Positions 43,879 through 51,860 of a stretch of DNA of 64,000 nucleotides are shown piece by piece. This stretch comes from Blautia sp900556555. Its GTDB lineage: Bacteria > Bacillota > Clostridia > Lachnospirales > Lachnospiraceae. Under the pieces are notes generated by a model that saw only the letters and a list, made by a program, of their open reading frames with translations, did no database searches and was not told where the DNA came from. A program made the position numbers and the translations under genes. The DNA lies in assembly GCA_964250615.1 (NCBI GenBank), contig CAXUGM010000003.1. One strand, written 5' to 3'. Position 1 is the stretch's first letter. Every line of letters begins with the position of its first letter.

Positions 43879-45594
43879 ATGAGTGAAGAATATAATAGAT
43901 ATGACTTAGGGAATGACCCGGAAGAAAAGTCAGAAACTACGGAAAATAAAGAAGCCCAGGAAACAATGGAGACAGCAGAAGCTGTAGATACAGAAACAGC
44001 GGCTACAACAGAAAACACAGAAGGCGCAGAGAATACATCCTATGCATTTTCTTACAGAAAGGCAGGAGAAGAGAGGAAAGACCAGGGGAATGGGGAATCC
44101 TTTACCAGAACTTATACAGGTTCCAATAGAGAATATACAAAGGAGGCGGGACAGAATCAGAATACCGGTAATCGTACCCAGACCCCGTACAGTTCCTATC
44201 ATTTTTCTTCTCAGATTCCTCCGGAACCAGAGAAAAAAGTAAAAAATAAAAGAAAGAAAAACAAAGGCGGGCAGATGAGTTTTGGAAAGCGTCTTGGTAT
44301 GGCAGCAGCTACAGCGGCAGTGTTCGGACTGGTGGCAGGTACCGTGTTTGTTGGTGTGAACTATGCCGGAAACCAGTTACTCCCCCAGAAGGAGGCTGCC
44401 AAGATCGAGAATACACAGATTAGTTCAGGCGAGACCGGTGATGGATCTCTGGTTAGCCGGGACACAGGCTCTTACGCAGGTTCCGGTGTCTCGGAGGTTG
44501 CCAGAAATGTTATGCCGTCCGTTGTCTCTATTACAGGTATCAGTATTCAGGAAATTCCAAATTATTTTGGGTTTGGTACCCAGAAATATGAAGGTCAGAG
44601 CAGCGGTTCCGGTATTATTGTAGGTCAGAATGATACAGAATTGTTGATCGCTACCAATAATCATGTGGTAAAAGACACGAATTCTATCACCGTATGCTTT
44701 ACGAATCAGGATGGAACTGCAGCAGTTTCAGATACCCTCACAGATACCAGTACCAATGGAGGAGATACGGACAGTCAGAATGTAGATTTGGAAAATGCAG
44801 TGGAAGCAAAGATCAAAGGAACGGATGCTGATAATGACCTGGCTGTAGTAGCAGTAAAGATTGAAGATATTCCTGAGGATTTACGGAGCCAGATTAAGGT
44901 AGCCACTCTTGGGGATTCAGATTCTCTGGTGATCGGAGAACAGGTTGTGGCAATTGGAAATGCATTGGGATATGGACAGTCTGTGACCAGCGGTTATGTC
45001 AGTGCACTGAATAAAAAGGTAAGTTCAGAAAATGCGGACAGTACCTTTATCCAGACGGATGCAGCGATTAACCCGGGAAACAGCGGCGGTGCTCTTTTGA
45101 ATATGAAAGGTGAGCTGATTGGTATTAATTCTGCAAAAATTGCATCTGATGAAGTAGAAGGTATGGGATTTGCCATTCCTATTTCCAAGGCACAGCCAAT
45201 TTTGGACGAACTGATGAGCAAAGAGACCAGAGATAAAGTAGAAGATGAAAACAAAGCAGCTTATATTGGAATCACCTGTAAGAATGTGACATCTGATGCA
45301 GCAGAGTATTATAATATGCCTTTAGGTGTCTTTGTAGACAGTGTGTCAGAAGACGGACCTGCAGACAAGGCAGGTATCCAGGCAGGAGACATTATCCGCA
45401 AGATTGACGGAACCAGTGTGGAAACCTTCGATAATCTGACAGAGCAGCTTTCTTACTATGAAGCAGGAGAGAAAATTGATTTTGTGATTTCCAGAGCAAA
45501 CGGCGGTGAGTATAAAGAACAAACCGTGACCGTAGAATTGGGTGCAAAGAAGGATATTCAGAATAATACAGAAAACAGACGAGGAAATCGATAA
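43879..45594 (+). CDS. htrA: HtrA-like membrane-anchored serine protease with PDZ domain
   Basis: This is an envelope quality-control protease of 571 residues. It has a long acidic, Thr/Glu-rich cytoplasmic N-terminus (about 1-125), a membrane helix (about 140-160), then a trypsin-like domain with the catalytic His in NNHVVKD, Asp in DADNDLAVVAV and Ser in NPGNSGGAL, and a C-terminal PDZ domain (GVFVDSVSEDGPADKAGI). I chose ATG 43879, after AAAGGAAG; an in-frame ATG at 43855 has no site. It is monocistronic by its terminator. No CssR-type site could be identified with confidence. Confidence 0.93.
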   Translation: MSEEYNRYDLGNDPEEKSETTENKEAQETMETAEAVDTETAATTENTEGAENTSYAFSYRKAGEERKDQGNGESFTRTYTGSNREYTKEAGQNQNTGNRTQTPYSSYHFSSQIPPEPEKKVKNKRKKNKGGQMSFGKRLGMAAATAAVFGLVAGTVFVGVNYAGNQLLPQKEAAKIENTQISSGETGDGSLVSRDTGSYAGSGVSEVARNVMPSVVSITGISIQEIPNYFGFGTQKYEGQSSGSGIIVGQNDTELLIATNNHVVKDTNSITVCFTNQDGTAAVSDTLTDTSTNGGDTDSQNVDLENAVEAKIKGTDADNDLAVVAVKIEDIPEDLRSQIKVATLGDSDSLVIGEQVVAIGNALGYGQSVTSGYVSALNKKVSSENADSTFIQTDAAINPGNSGGALLNMKGELIGINSAKIASDEVEGMGFAIPISKAQPILDELMSKETRDKVEDENKAAYIGITCKNVTSDAAEYYNMPLGVFVDSVSEDGPADKAGIQAGDIIRKIDGTSVETFDNLTEQLSYYEAGEKIDFVISRANGGEYKEQTVTVELGAKKDIQNNTENRRGNR

Positions 45595-45596
45595 AC

Positions 45597-45634
45597 AAAG
45601 AAAGAGGCTGTCCGGTGGGCAGTCTTCTTTCTTT
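45597..45634 (+). terminator. Rho-independent terminator of htrA
   Basis: A long stem pairs AAAGAAAGAGGCTGTCC with GGCAGTCTTCTTTCTTT, with one or two mismatches and a 4-nt loop. The T-rich 3' arm doubles as the U-tract. Confidence 0.72.
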
Positions 45635-45661
45635 GCCCGGGTTCATTTAGAAAAAGTTTAC

Positions 45662-45690
45662 TTGTTACCATAGATGATTTGTGATAAGAT
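45662..45690 (+). promoter_or_regulatory. Predicted clpX promoter
   Basis: TTGTTA (45662-45667), a 17-bp spacer and TAAGAT (45685-45690), with TG one base upstream of the -10. It overlaps the first in-frame start at 45681, so translation must begin at ATG 45741. Confidence 0.65.
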
Positions 45691-45740
45691 ACCCACAAGT
45701 GGTTTTTCAGAAAGAAAACAAAGAGAAAGCAGGAATAGAT

Positions 45741-47180
45741 ATGTCAGACGAGAAAGATTTATTAGAGACAACGAATACCTCCGAAGCTTCCGGACAGGAA
45801 GATAAGAAGGATGAATATGAAAAAATATGTTTTATGTGCAGACGGCCGGAGAGCAAGGCTGGAAAGATGATCGAGCTTCCGGGAAATATTCATATCTGTA
45901 CGGACTGTATGCAGAGAAGCTTTGATACCATGAACAACAGCCCCATTAATTATGATGAGCTGATGAAAAATATTCCCAATATGCCAAACATCAGTATGAT
46001 TGATTTGTCTTCTCTTCAGAATCAGATTCCAAAGAATCAGAAAATTAAGAAAAAACAGGAGAAGCCAAAAGAGAAGGTTGCACCAAAGGTGTTTGATATC
46101 AAGAGCATTCCGGCACCTCACAAAATTAAAGCAAGCCTGGATGAATATGTCATTGGGCAGGAGCATGCAAAGAAAGTCATGTCTGTAGGGGTTTATAATC
46201 ATTATAAAAGAGTGTTTGCTGAGACTACCGATGATGTAGAGATTGAAAAGTCCAATATGCTGATGATCGGACCGACAGGAAGCGGTAAGACTTATATGGT
46301 CAAGACCCTGGCAAGACTTCTGGATGTACCCCTTGCAATCACAGATGCCACGTCTCTTACAGAGGCAGGATATATTGGAGATGATATCGAAAGTGTAGTA
46401 AGTAAGCTTCTTGCAGCAGCAGATAATGATGTTGAGAGAGCAGAACACGGTATTATTTTTATTGATGAGATTGATAAGATCGCCAAAAAGAAAAATACGA
46501 ACCAGAGAGATGTCAGCGGAGAAGCAGTGCAGCAGGGAATGCTGAAGCTTCTTGAGGGCAGCGAAATCGAAGTTCCCGTAGGTGCCAACAGCAAGAATGC
46601 CATGGTTCCGCTTGCTACGGTCAATACAAAAGATATTCTTTTTATCTGCGGAGGTGCGTTCCCGGATCTGGAAGAAATTATTAAAGAACGTCTGAATAAA
46701 ACAGCGTCCATTGGTTTCCAGGCAGACTTAAAAGACAAATATGATAAGGATCCGAATCTTTTAGAAAAGGTAACAGTAGATGATCTGAAGAAATTTGGTA
46801 TGATTCCAGAATTTTTGGGGCGTTTGCCGATTATTTTCTCCTTAAGCGGATTAACCAGAGATATGCTGGTAGAGATTCTCAAAGAGCCTAAGAATGCGAT
46901 TTTAAAACAGTATCAGAAACTTCTGGCACTGGATGAGGTAAAGCTGGAGTTTGAGGATGGAGCTCTGGAAGCAATTGCAGAGATGGCAATGGAGAAACAC
47001 ACAGGAGCCAGAGCACTTCGTGCGATTCTGGAAGAATATATGCTTGATATTATGTATGAGATTCCTAAGGATGACAACATTGGACAGGTGATTATCACAA
47101 AAGAGTACATCCAACATACAGGAGGTCCGAGAATCCTCTTAAGAGGTCAGGAGCTTCCTATGTTAGAAGTGAATTCATAA
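45741..47180 (+). CDS. clpX: ATP-dependent Clp protease ATPase subunit ClpX
   Basis: ClpX unfolds tagged substrates and feeds them to ClpP. The 479-residue protein has an N-terminal zinc-binding domain (C30, C33, C53, C56), Walker A GPTGSGKT at 177-184, Walker B IIFIDEIDK, and the substrate and ClpP-contact region of the AAA+ module. It is longer than typical ClpX (about 420 residues) through an acidic N-terminal extension of about 28 residues and a Lys/Glu-rich linker (PKNQKIKKKQEKPKEK) between the zinc domain and the AAA+ module. clpP and tig, often upstream in Firmicutes, are not here; clpX stands alone. Confidence 0.93.
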   Translation: MSDEKDLLETTNTSEASGQEDKKDEYEKICFMCRRPESKAGKMIELPGNIHICTDCMQRSFDTMNNSPINYDELMKNIPNMPNISMIDLSSLQNQIPKNQKIKKKQEKPKEKVAPKVFDIKSIPAPHKIKASLDEYVIGQEHAKKVMSVGVYNHYKRVFAETTDDVEIEKSNMLMIGPTGSGKTYMVKTLARLLDVPLAITDATSLTEAGYIGDDIESVVSKLLAAADNDVERAEHGIIFIDEIDKIAKKKNTNQRDVSGEAVQQGMLKLLEGSEIEVPVGANSKNAMVPLATVNTKDILFICGGAFPDLEEIIKERLNKTASIGFQADLKDKYDKDPNLLEKVTVDDLKKFGMIPEFLGRLPIIFSLSGLTRDMLVEILKEPKNAILKQYQKLLALDEVKLEFEDGALEAIAEMAMEKHTGARALRAILEEYMLDIMYEIPKDDNIGQVIITKEYIQHTGGPRILLRGQELPMLEVNS

Positions 47181-47208
47181 ATGTTAAAAATATTTAGAAC
47201 AGAAATTG

Positions 47209-47252
47209 AAAATCCCCCTGGCAGGCAGACACCTGACAGAGGGATTTTAAAA
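47209..47252 (+). terminator. Terminator of clpX
   Basis: Arms AAAATCCC and GGGATTTT enclose an inner CAGG/CCTG stem. The U-tract is short (TTTT). Confidence 0.7.
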
Positions 47253-47283
47253 AATATTATTCGTGTTCAAAAATAAAAAAAGA

Positions 47284-47367
47284 TGCAGGAGATGGGACTT
47301 GAACCCACACGATATTGCTACCACAGGCACCTGAAGCCTGCGCGTCTGCCAATTCCGCCACTCCTGC
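47284..47367 (-). tRNA. tRNA-Leu (anticodon CAG)
   Basis: The minus strand folds into a class II tRNA of 84 nt. The acceptor stem is GCAGGAG with CTCCTGC and discriminator A. The D arm contains GGCGGAATTGGCAGACGC. The anticodon stem is CAGGC/GCCTG, with loop TTCAGGT giving anticodon CAG, which reads CUG. The long variable arm and the GTTCAAGTC T-loop region fit leucine. The 3' CCA is not encoded. A U-rich run follows at once and probably ends transcription. Confidence 0.95.
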
Positions 47368-47407
47368 ATTTCTTATGAAGTTCTGTGCTCTCTCAAGCAC
47401 AAGACAT

Positions 47408-47436
47408 ATAATACAGGAAAAAATAGAAAATGTCAA
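47408..47436 (-). promoter_or_regulatory. Strong promoter of tRNA-Leu
   Basis: On the minus strand TTGACA (47431-47436) and TATTAT (47408-47413) are 17 bp apart, near consensus. A small hairpin (GTGCT with AGCAC) lies in the leader at 47385-47400. Confidence 0.75.
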
Positions 47437-47472
47437 CACTAATTTTTAAAAAAATTAAAATAATTTCAACAG

Positions 47473-47501
47473 TTGCAGTAAAGGTGGCTTTGGGTTATAC
47501 T
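47473..47501 (+). promoter_or_regulatory. Predicted uppP promoter
   Basis: TTGCAG (47473-47478), a 17-bp spacer and TATACT (47496-47501). The ATG of uppP is 37 bp downstream, with AAGAGGAG as ribosome site. It diverges from the tRNA-Leu promoter. Confidence 0.65.
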
Positions 47502-47537
47502 TTTCATGAAACTAATTATTTTTAAGAGGAGTAAAAA

Positions 47538-48410
47538 ATGGATTTTATTGAATTATTAAAAGTGGTATTTCTGGGGATTGTAGAGGGAATCACAGAGTGG
47601 CTTCCTATCAGCAGTACCGGACACCTGATCTTGGTGGAGGAATTTGTGAAACTGGATGTGTCCAAACAGTTCTGGGAGATGTTTATGGTTGTTATCCAGC
47701 TGGGTGCAATTCTTGCGGTGGTCGTATTGTATTGGAACAAAATATGGCCTTTCCGTAATAAGAAGCCCCAGCATGTGAATGTAACAAAAATAGAGAAGAC
47801 CGCAGGATTTATATGCAGGTATGTGAAGATTGACAAAATGGTCATGTGGTTCAAAATTTTGGTTTCCTGTCTGCCTGCAATTTTGATAGGGCTTCCATTT
47901 AATAATTTTATTGAAAAAACCTTTAACAACTGGTTTGTGGTTTCCGTTATGCTGATCGTATATGGTGTGCTGTTTCTTCTGGTGGAAGATTATAATGCAA
48001 AGCGTACAGTGAAAGTGAATTCTATTGCAGATATTTCCTGGAGAATGGCATTGTTTATCGGTGTTTTCCAGGTTCTTGCACTGATTCCGGGTACTTCACG
48101 CTCCGGTGCAACAATCATCGGTGGAATTTTGTTAGGTGCATCCAGAACTGTTGCGGCAGAATATACTTTTTTTCTGGCAATTCCGGTGATGTTCGGAGCA
48201 AGCCTGTTGAAAATTGTGAAATTCGGTCTGAACTTTACCCAGTGGGAGGCTGTGATTCTTGGAGTAGGTACCGTGGTTTCTTTCCTGGTTTCTATTCTGG
48301 CTATTAAATTCCTGATGGAATATATTAAAAAACATGATTTTAAAGCATTTGGCTGGTATCGCATTGTCCTGGGTGTGATTGTAATGCTGTTTTTTACTAT
48401 TTTCAGGTAA
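47538..48410 (+). CDS. uppP: Undecaprenyl-diphosphate phosphatase (UppP/BacA)
   Basis: UppP dephosphorylates undecaprenyl diphosphate to recycle the lipid carrier used for peptidoglycan and the glycopolymers encoded in this window; extra copies give bacitracin tolerance. The 290-residue polytopic protein has both family motifs: EGITEWLPISSTGH near the N-terminus and PGTSRSGATI further on. About eight helices are seen. Its own promoter and the 27-bp gap to the next gene leave open whether the exporter genes are co-transcribed. Confidence 0.95.
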   Translation: MDFIELLKVVFLGIVEGITEWLPISSTGHLILVEEFVKLDVSKQFWEMFMVVIQLGAILAVVVLYWNKIWPFRNKKPQHVNVTKIEKTAGFICRYVKIDKMVMWFKILVSCLPAILIGLPFNNFIEKTFNNWFVVSVMLIVYGVLFLLVEDYNAKRTVKVNSIADISWRMALFIGVFQVLALIPGTSRSGATIIGGILLGASRTVAAEYTFFLAIPVMFGASLLKIVKFGLNFTQWEAVILGVGTVVSFLVSILAIKFLMEYIKKHDFKAFGWYRIVLGVIVMLFFTIFR

Positions 48411-48437
48411 GAGTATCCGTATGGGGTAGCGTGATTT

Positions 48438-49223
48438 ATGGAAAACTATGATAAAAAAGTGTTGGATCTGGCAATGGAAGCCGGGAGGATTCTTTTGGAT
48501 GCGGGGGCTGAAATTTTCCGAGTGGAAGAAACTATGAAAAGAATTGCCCAGTCATATGGAATCGAAAAATTTAACTCTTTTGTTTTGAGCACAGGTATTT
48601 TTATCACAGCTGAAAATGATGAGGGGGAGATTTATGCAAGCGTGAAGCACATTCCCATTCAAAGTGCTAAATTACATAGGATTGCAGCAGTCAACCAGTT
48701 ATCAAGAGAAATTGCAGAAGGAAAATATACCCTGGAAGAAGCCGTGGAATGTTTGGAACAGATTAAAATCATGCCGGGGAAAAGAACAATCACAAAAATG
48801 CTTGCAGCAGGAACTGGCTCTGGTGGCTTCTGCTATTTATTGGGTGGTCATCTTACGGATATGCTGGCAGCTTTTTTGTCAGGTTTTCTGCTCTATACAA
48901 TCTTTTTTCTTGTAGAAAAAAGAGAAAAAACAACTTCGAAGATTGTTGTAAACCTGATTGGAGGATTTTCTGTTTCCTTGTTTTCTGTGATTTTTTATAA
49001 GCTGGGATTAGGGCATGCACCTGGGACGATTTTGGTTGGTTCGTTGATGCCTCTTGTGCCGGGGGTTTCCCTGGTAAATGCGATTCGTGACTTTGCGGAG
49101 GGCAATTATATCGGTGGCGGAGTTCGCTTTCTGGATGTTCTGATGGTAGGATTGGGAGTTTCACTTGGAGTAGGATTGACTTATATCTTATATTTCCGGC
49201 TTACAGGAGGAATTATCTTATGA
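48438..49223 (+). CDS. Threonine/serine exporter family protein, ThrE N-terminal half (YjjP-like)
   Basis: This 261-residue protein has a cytoplasmic amphipathic start (LAMEAGRILLDAGAEIFRVEETMKRI, the DUF1212/YjjP hallmark) and about five helices with a GSLMPLVPGVSLVNAIRDF motif. It matches the N-terminal half of ThrE. With the next, overlapping gene it forms a complete split exporter, as in YjjP-YjjB pairs. Transport of threonine, serine or succinate is known in the family; the substrate here is not certain. Confidence 0.87.
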   Translation: MENYDKKVLDLAMEAGRILLDAGAEIFRVEETMKRIAQSYGIEKFNSFVLSTGIFITAENDEGEIYASVKHIPIQSAKLHRIAAVNQLSREIAEGKYTLEEAVECLEQIKIMPGKRTITKMLAAGTGSGGFCYLLGGHLTDMLAAFLSGFLLYTIFFLVEKREKTTSKIVVNLIGGFSVSLFSVIFYKLGLGHAPGTILVGSLMPLVPGVSLVNAIRDFAEGNYIGGGVRFLDVLMVGLGVSLGVGLTYILYFRLTGGIIL

Positions 49224-49696
49224 TGGTAGAAGGAATTCTGCAGTTTCTGGCAGCATGTGCAGGAACCATAGGGTTTTCCGTACTGTTTTCTGTTCCAAAG
49301 GAACACTATCTTCGTTGTGGATGGATTGGTGGCTCTGGATGGCTTGTATGCTGGATTTTGGTTCATGGGTTTCACATGGGAACGATAGAAGCCAATTTTC
49401 TGGCGACCGTGTATATTGCACTTGCGTCTAGAATCAGCAGTACAGTTGAAAAGTGTCCGGTCACACTCTTTTTGATATCAGGAATTATCCCGGAGGTTCC
49501 GGGTATCGGTGTATACCGAACTATTTATTACAGTATTTTGGAAAATCATCAGAAGAGTATTTTGTATGGAAGAGAAACTCTTGGAATTGCCATTGCCATG
49601 GTTCTTGGCATTATCCTGGTATTTGAGATTCCTCAGAAAACTATACACAAGATGGCAGGAATATGTATGCCTGGGCGTATTAAGAAAATGAAATAG
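49220..49696 (+). CDS. Threonine/serine exporter family protein, ThrE C-terminal half (YjjB-like)
   Basis: This 158-residue protein has four to five helices, with the motifs FLATVYIALASRISS and GIIPEVPGIGVYRTIYY. It corresponds to the DUF3815/YjjB C-terminal half of ThrE and overlaps its partner by ATGA. A strong terminator follows directly. Confidence 0.87.
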   Translation: MMVEGILQFLAACAGTIGFSVLFSVPKEHYLRCGWIGGSGWLVCWILVHGFHMGTIEANFLATVYIALASRISSTVEKCPVTLFLISGIIPEVPGIGVYRTIYYSILENHQKSILYGRETLGIAIAMVLGIILVFEIPQKTIHKMAGICMPGRIKKMK

Positions 49697-49697
49697 A

Positions 49698-49738
49698 AAA
49701 GGGGCATCCCATGAAGGTGATTCACGGGATGCCCTTTT
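49698..49738 (+). terminator. Rho-independent terminator
   Basis: Arms GGGCATCCC and GGGATGCCC, with an inner GTGA/TTCAC-like stem, are followed by TTTT. It ends the ThrE-like pair. The remaining stretch to 49866 is A+T-rich, with no feature I can support. Confidence 0.88.
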
Positions 49739-49866
49739 CATCTTGAGGGGGGAGATAGTGAGTGGTTTATCAACTATCCAAAACCTATTATAAAGTGAAA
49801 ATATGAGGAAATTATGTCAGGTTTCTAAAAAAAGCAGAAAATCTCTAAACAAAAATTAAATACTAT

Positions 49867-50898
49867 CTACCCTAAGTAGCTTTTTAACAGAAGGAAGGTG
49901 TTCTTCACTCCATCCACATGGCTTCTTTCATAGCCGTGGGAGGCATAGACGCCTGGACCAATCAGACCGTGGCGTACATCGTAGCCGGAACGGAGAGCTG
50001 CTTCTGCATCAGAGCCGTAATGAGGATAGATGTCTACTGCATAGTCCAGATTTTCACGTTTTGCAGCAGTGATCAGATCTGTCACAACATCATAATTATA
50101 AGGACCACCGCTGTCTTTGGCACAGATAGAAACCTGGTGTTCTTTGCAGGACAGACCTTGTCCCACACATCCCATATCCACAGAAAGCACTTCTGTTACA
50201 CCTTCCGAGATAGATGCAGAGCCGCCGTGCCCTACTTCTTCATAGACTGTGAAATGCTGGTAGAGAGCTCTCTTAGGACATACGTTTTCATCTTTTAAAT
50301 ATTTTGCATATCCCATGAGAATAGCTGCACTTAATTTATCATCCAGAAAACGGCTTTTTAAATAACCACTTTTGGTAATGGTTGTGCGAGGTTCAAAGCA
50401 TACCACATCACCTGCCATAATACCAAGGTCTTCCACCTCTTTTTTGGATGATATTTTTTCGTCAATCAGAACCTCCATTACATCAAAGGATCTGGAAGTG
50501 TCATTGTATTTTCCGTTTACATGGATGGATGCGTCTGTAAGCTGCATAGTTCCTTCGTAAGTACCGTTAAAACGGGTGCAGATTCTGCAATTTTCTGCCT
50601 CTGCATTGTTGGGGTTTAGGCCGCCAATAGGAGTCAGGCGGAGACGCCCATCGGCTTTGATTTCCGCAACCATAGCGCCTAAGGTGTCTACGTGTGCTTC
50701 CATAAAAAGGGCATTTTCTTTTTCTTTGCCCCCAAGTTCTACTAAAACACCGCCTTTGACCGTCTTTTTCGGTGTGTATCCCATCTCTTTATACTGTGCC
50801 ATGAGGTAATCGGTTACTTCCTTGGTGTATCCGGATGGGCTGTCAATGGCCATCAAAGCCTTTAACTGGGTTAAAATGTAATCCGTATAGGAATTCAT
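49867..50898 (-). CDS. M42 family metallopeptidase (glutamyl aminopeptidase/PepA-like)
   Basis: M42 enzymes are cobalt- or zinc-dependent aminopeptidases that form TET-like dodecamers and clean up peptides in the cytoplasm. The 343-residue protein shows the metal-ligand motifs EAHVDTLGAMV, LDDKLSAA, YEEVGHGGS with the catalytic Glu, and GSDAEAAL. A strong AAAGGAGG ribosome site precedes the ATG at 50898. It is transcribed divergently from nrdR across a 415-bp region that carries phased repeats. A peptide importer lies nearby (51861-56768), so it may help use imported peptides. Confidence 0.92.
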   Translation of the reverse strand: MNSYTDYILTQLKALMAIDSPSGYTKEVTDYLMAQYKEMGYTPKKTVKGGVLVELGGKEKENALFMEAHVDTLGAMVAEIKADGRLRLTPIGGLNPNNAEAENCRICTRFNGTYEGTMQLTDASIHVNGKYNDTSRSFDVMEVLIDEKISSKKEVEDLGIMAGDVVCFEPRTTITKSGYLKSRFLDDKLSAAILMGYAKYLKDENVCPKRALYQHFTVYEEVGHGGSASISEGVTEVLSVDMGCVGQGLSCKEHQVSICAKDSGGPYNYDVVTDLITAAKRENLDYAVDIYPHYGSDAEAALRSGYDVRHGLIGPGVYASHGYERSHVDGVKNTFLLLKSYLG

Positions 50899-50928
50899 GT
50901 TTGTGTCCTCCTTTTTGTTGTAAGAAAT

Positions 50929-50957
50929 ATTGTAGCGGTTCTGTCAGAAAACGTCAA
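50929..50957 (-). promoter_or_regulatory. Strong promoter of the M42 peptidase gene
   Basis: On the minus strand TTGACG (50952-50957) and TACAAT (50929-50934) are separated by exactly 17 bp, about 30 nt upstream of the start codon. Confidence 0.7.
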
Positions 50958-50999
50958 TCATTTGCTTTTGATATTTACCGGGATAATATTAAACTTGTA

Positions 51000-51210
51000 A
51001 ACGAAATTTCCAGGAACGAATAGGCTATAAATTTGTGTTTTTATCGTTTCCACCTACTTTTTCATGGTCAAAATAGGTGGGATTGCATGTTTTTCTTATA
51101 TAAGCCTACTTTTTCGTGACCCAGATAGGCCAAATTTTAAGGTTCGCAGTTTTCAACTTATTTTTTTGGAAGAAAAGGTAGGCTAAAATTGTAATATAGA
51201 AATTTTCAAC
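51000..51210. repeat. Degenerate tandem array of 52-53 bp units with internal inverted repeats
   Basis: CCTACTTTTTC recurs at 51053 and 51105, with a diverged copy (CTTATTTTTTT) at 51157, a period of 52 bp. TAGG(C/T) recurs at 51021, 51074, 51126 and 51179 (53, 52, 53 bp). TTTTCAAC recurs at 51150 and 51203. Within a unit the ends pair: CCACCTA with TAGGTGG (51050-51080), and GCCTA with TAGGC (51104-51130). The array fills the gap between the divergent M42 and nrdR promoters. I see no ORF in it. Function unknown: protein-binding sites on one DNA face or RNA hairpins are both possible. Confidence 0.75.
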
Positions 51211-51250
51211 TGAAAAAAGTATTTGAGTACGGTTCGGTGATTAAAAAATG

Positions 51251-51280
51251 TTGACTGATTGTAAGGGATTGTAGTAAACT
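51251..51280 (+). promoter_or_regulatory. Predicted nrdR promoter
   Basis: TTGACT (51251-51256) and TAAACT (51275-51280) have an 18-bp spacer. The ATG at 51314 follows AGGAGG. I could not identify paired NrdR boxes here. Confidence 0.6.
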
Positions 51281-51313
51281 TTATGTAAACATAGAATACA
51301 GGAGGACTTTATT

Positions 51314-51763
51314 ATGAAATGTCCCTTTTGCAATCAGGAAAATACCAGAGTAATTGATTCCAGGCCGGTTCCTGATAATAATTCAATCAGAAGAAGACGC
51401 CAGTGCGATGAATGTGGAAAACGTTTTACTACATATGAAAAAATTGAAACTATTCCTTTGACTGTGATTAAGAAGGATCAGAGTAGGGAACAGTATGAGA
51501 GAAGAAAGATTCAGGATGGGATTACCCGTGCATGCTATAAAAGACCTGTTTCCGTGGAAAAAATTGAAAGTATCATGGACGAAATTGAGACGGAAGTCTT
51601 TAACAGAGAAGAAAAAGAGGTTCCAAGCTCCCTGATCGGAGAAATTGTTATGGACAAACTGAAAGATCTGGATGCAGTGGCGTATGTCAGGTTTGCTTCT
51701 GTTTACCGGGAATTTAAAGATGTAGACACGTTTATGGATGAGTTGAAGAAGATTATGAAGTGA
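51314..51763 (+). CDS. nrdR: Transcriptional repressor NrdR
   Basis: NrdR senses ATP/dATP and represses ribonucleotide reductase genes. The 149-residue protein has the N-terminal zinc ribbon (C3, C6, C31, C34) with the family RRRRQC..CGKRFTTYE sequence, followed by an ATP-cone domain (VIKKDQSREQYERRKIQDGI). No nrd genes lie in the window. It is preceded by the repeat array and followed by the promoter of the peptide transporter. Confidence 0.97.
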   Translation: MKCPFCNQENTRVIDSRPVPDNNSIRRRRQCDECGKRFTTYEKIETIPLTVIKKDQSREQYERRKIQDGITRACYKRPVSVEKIESIMDEIETEVFNREEKEVPSSLIGEIVMDKLKDLDAVAYVRFASVYREFKDVDTFMDELKKIMK

Positions 51764-51783
51764 TGATGTATTTTAAAAGATAC

Positions 51784-51812
51784 TTGCATTTTCCCTTTTC
51801 CTTCGCTAAAAT
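51784..51812 (+). promoter_or_regulatory. Candidate promoter of the peptide ABC transporter operon
   Basis: TTGCAT (51784-51789) and TAAAAT (51807-51812) have a 17-bp spacer and leave about 40 nt before the AAAGGAG site and ATG 51861. Confidence 0.5.
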
Positions 51813-51860
51813 AACCTTGACAATTGCATAATGAGAGAACATGTATGTAAAGGAGATATC

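Noticed and set aside
45762..46448. A 228-codon open frame antisense to clpX.
   Set aside because: It lies wholly inside clpX and its product is Cys/His/Ile-rich shadow sequence without a start signal.
51000..51210. CRISPR array.
   Set aside because: Repeat units are degenerate, there are no unique spacers between identical repeats, and no cas genes are present.
51817..51836. TTGACA followed by CATAAT as the peptide-operon promoter.
   Set aside because: The two boxes are only a few bases apart, far from a usable spacer. The pair at 51784/51807 has a proper 17-bp spacing.
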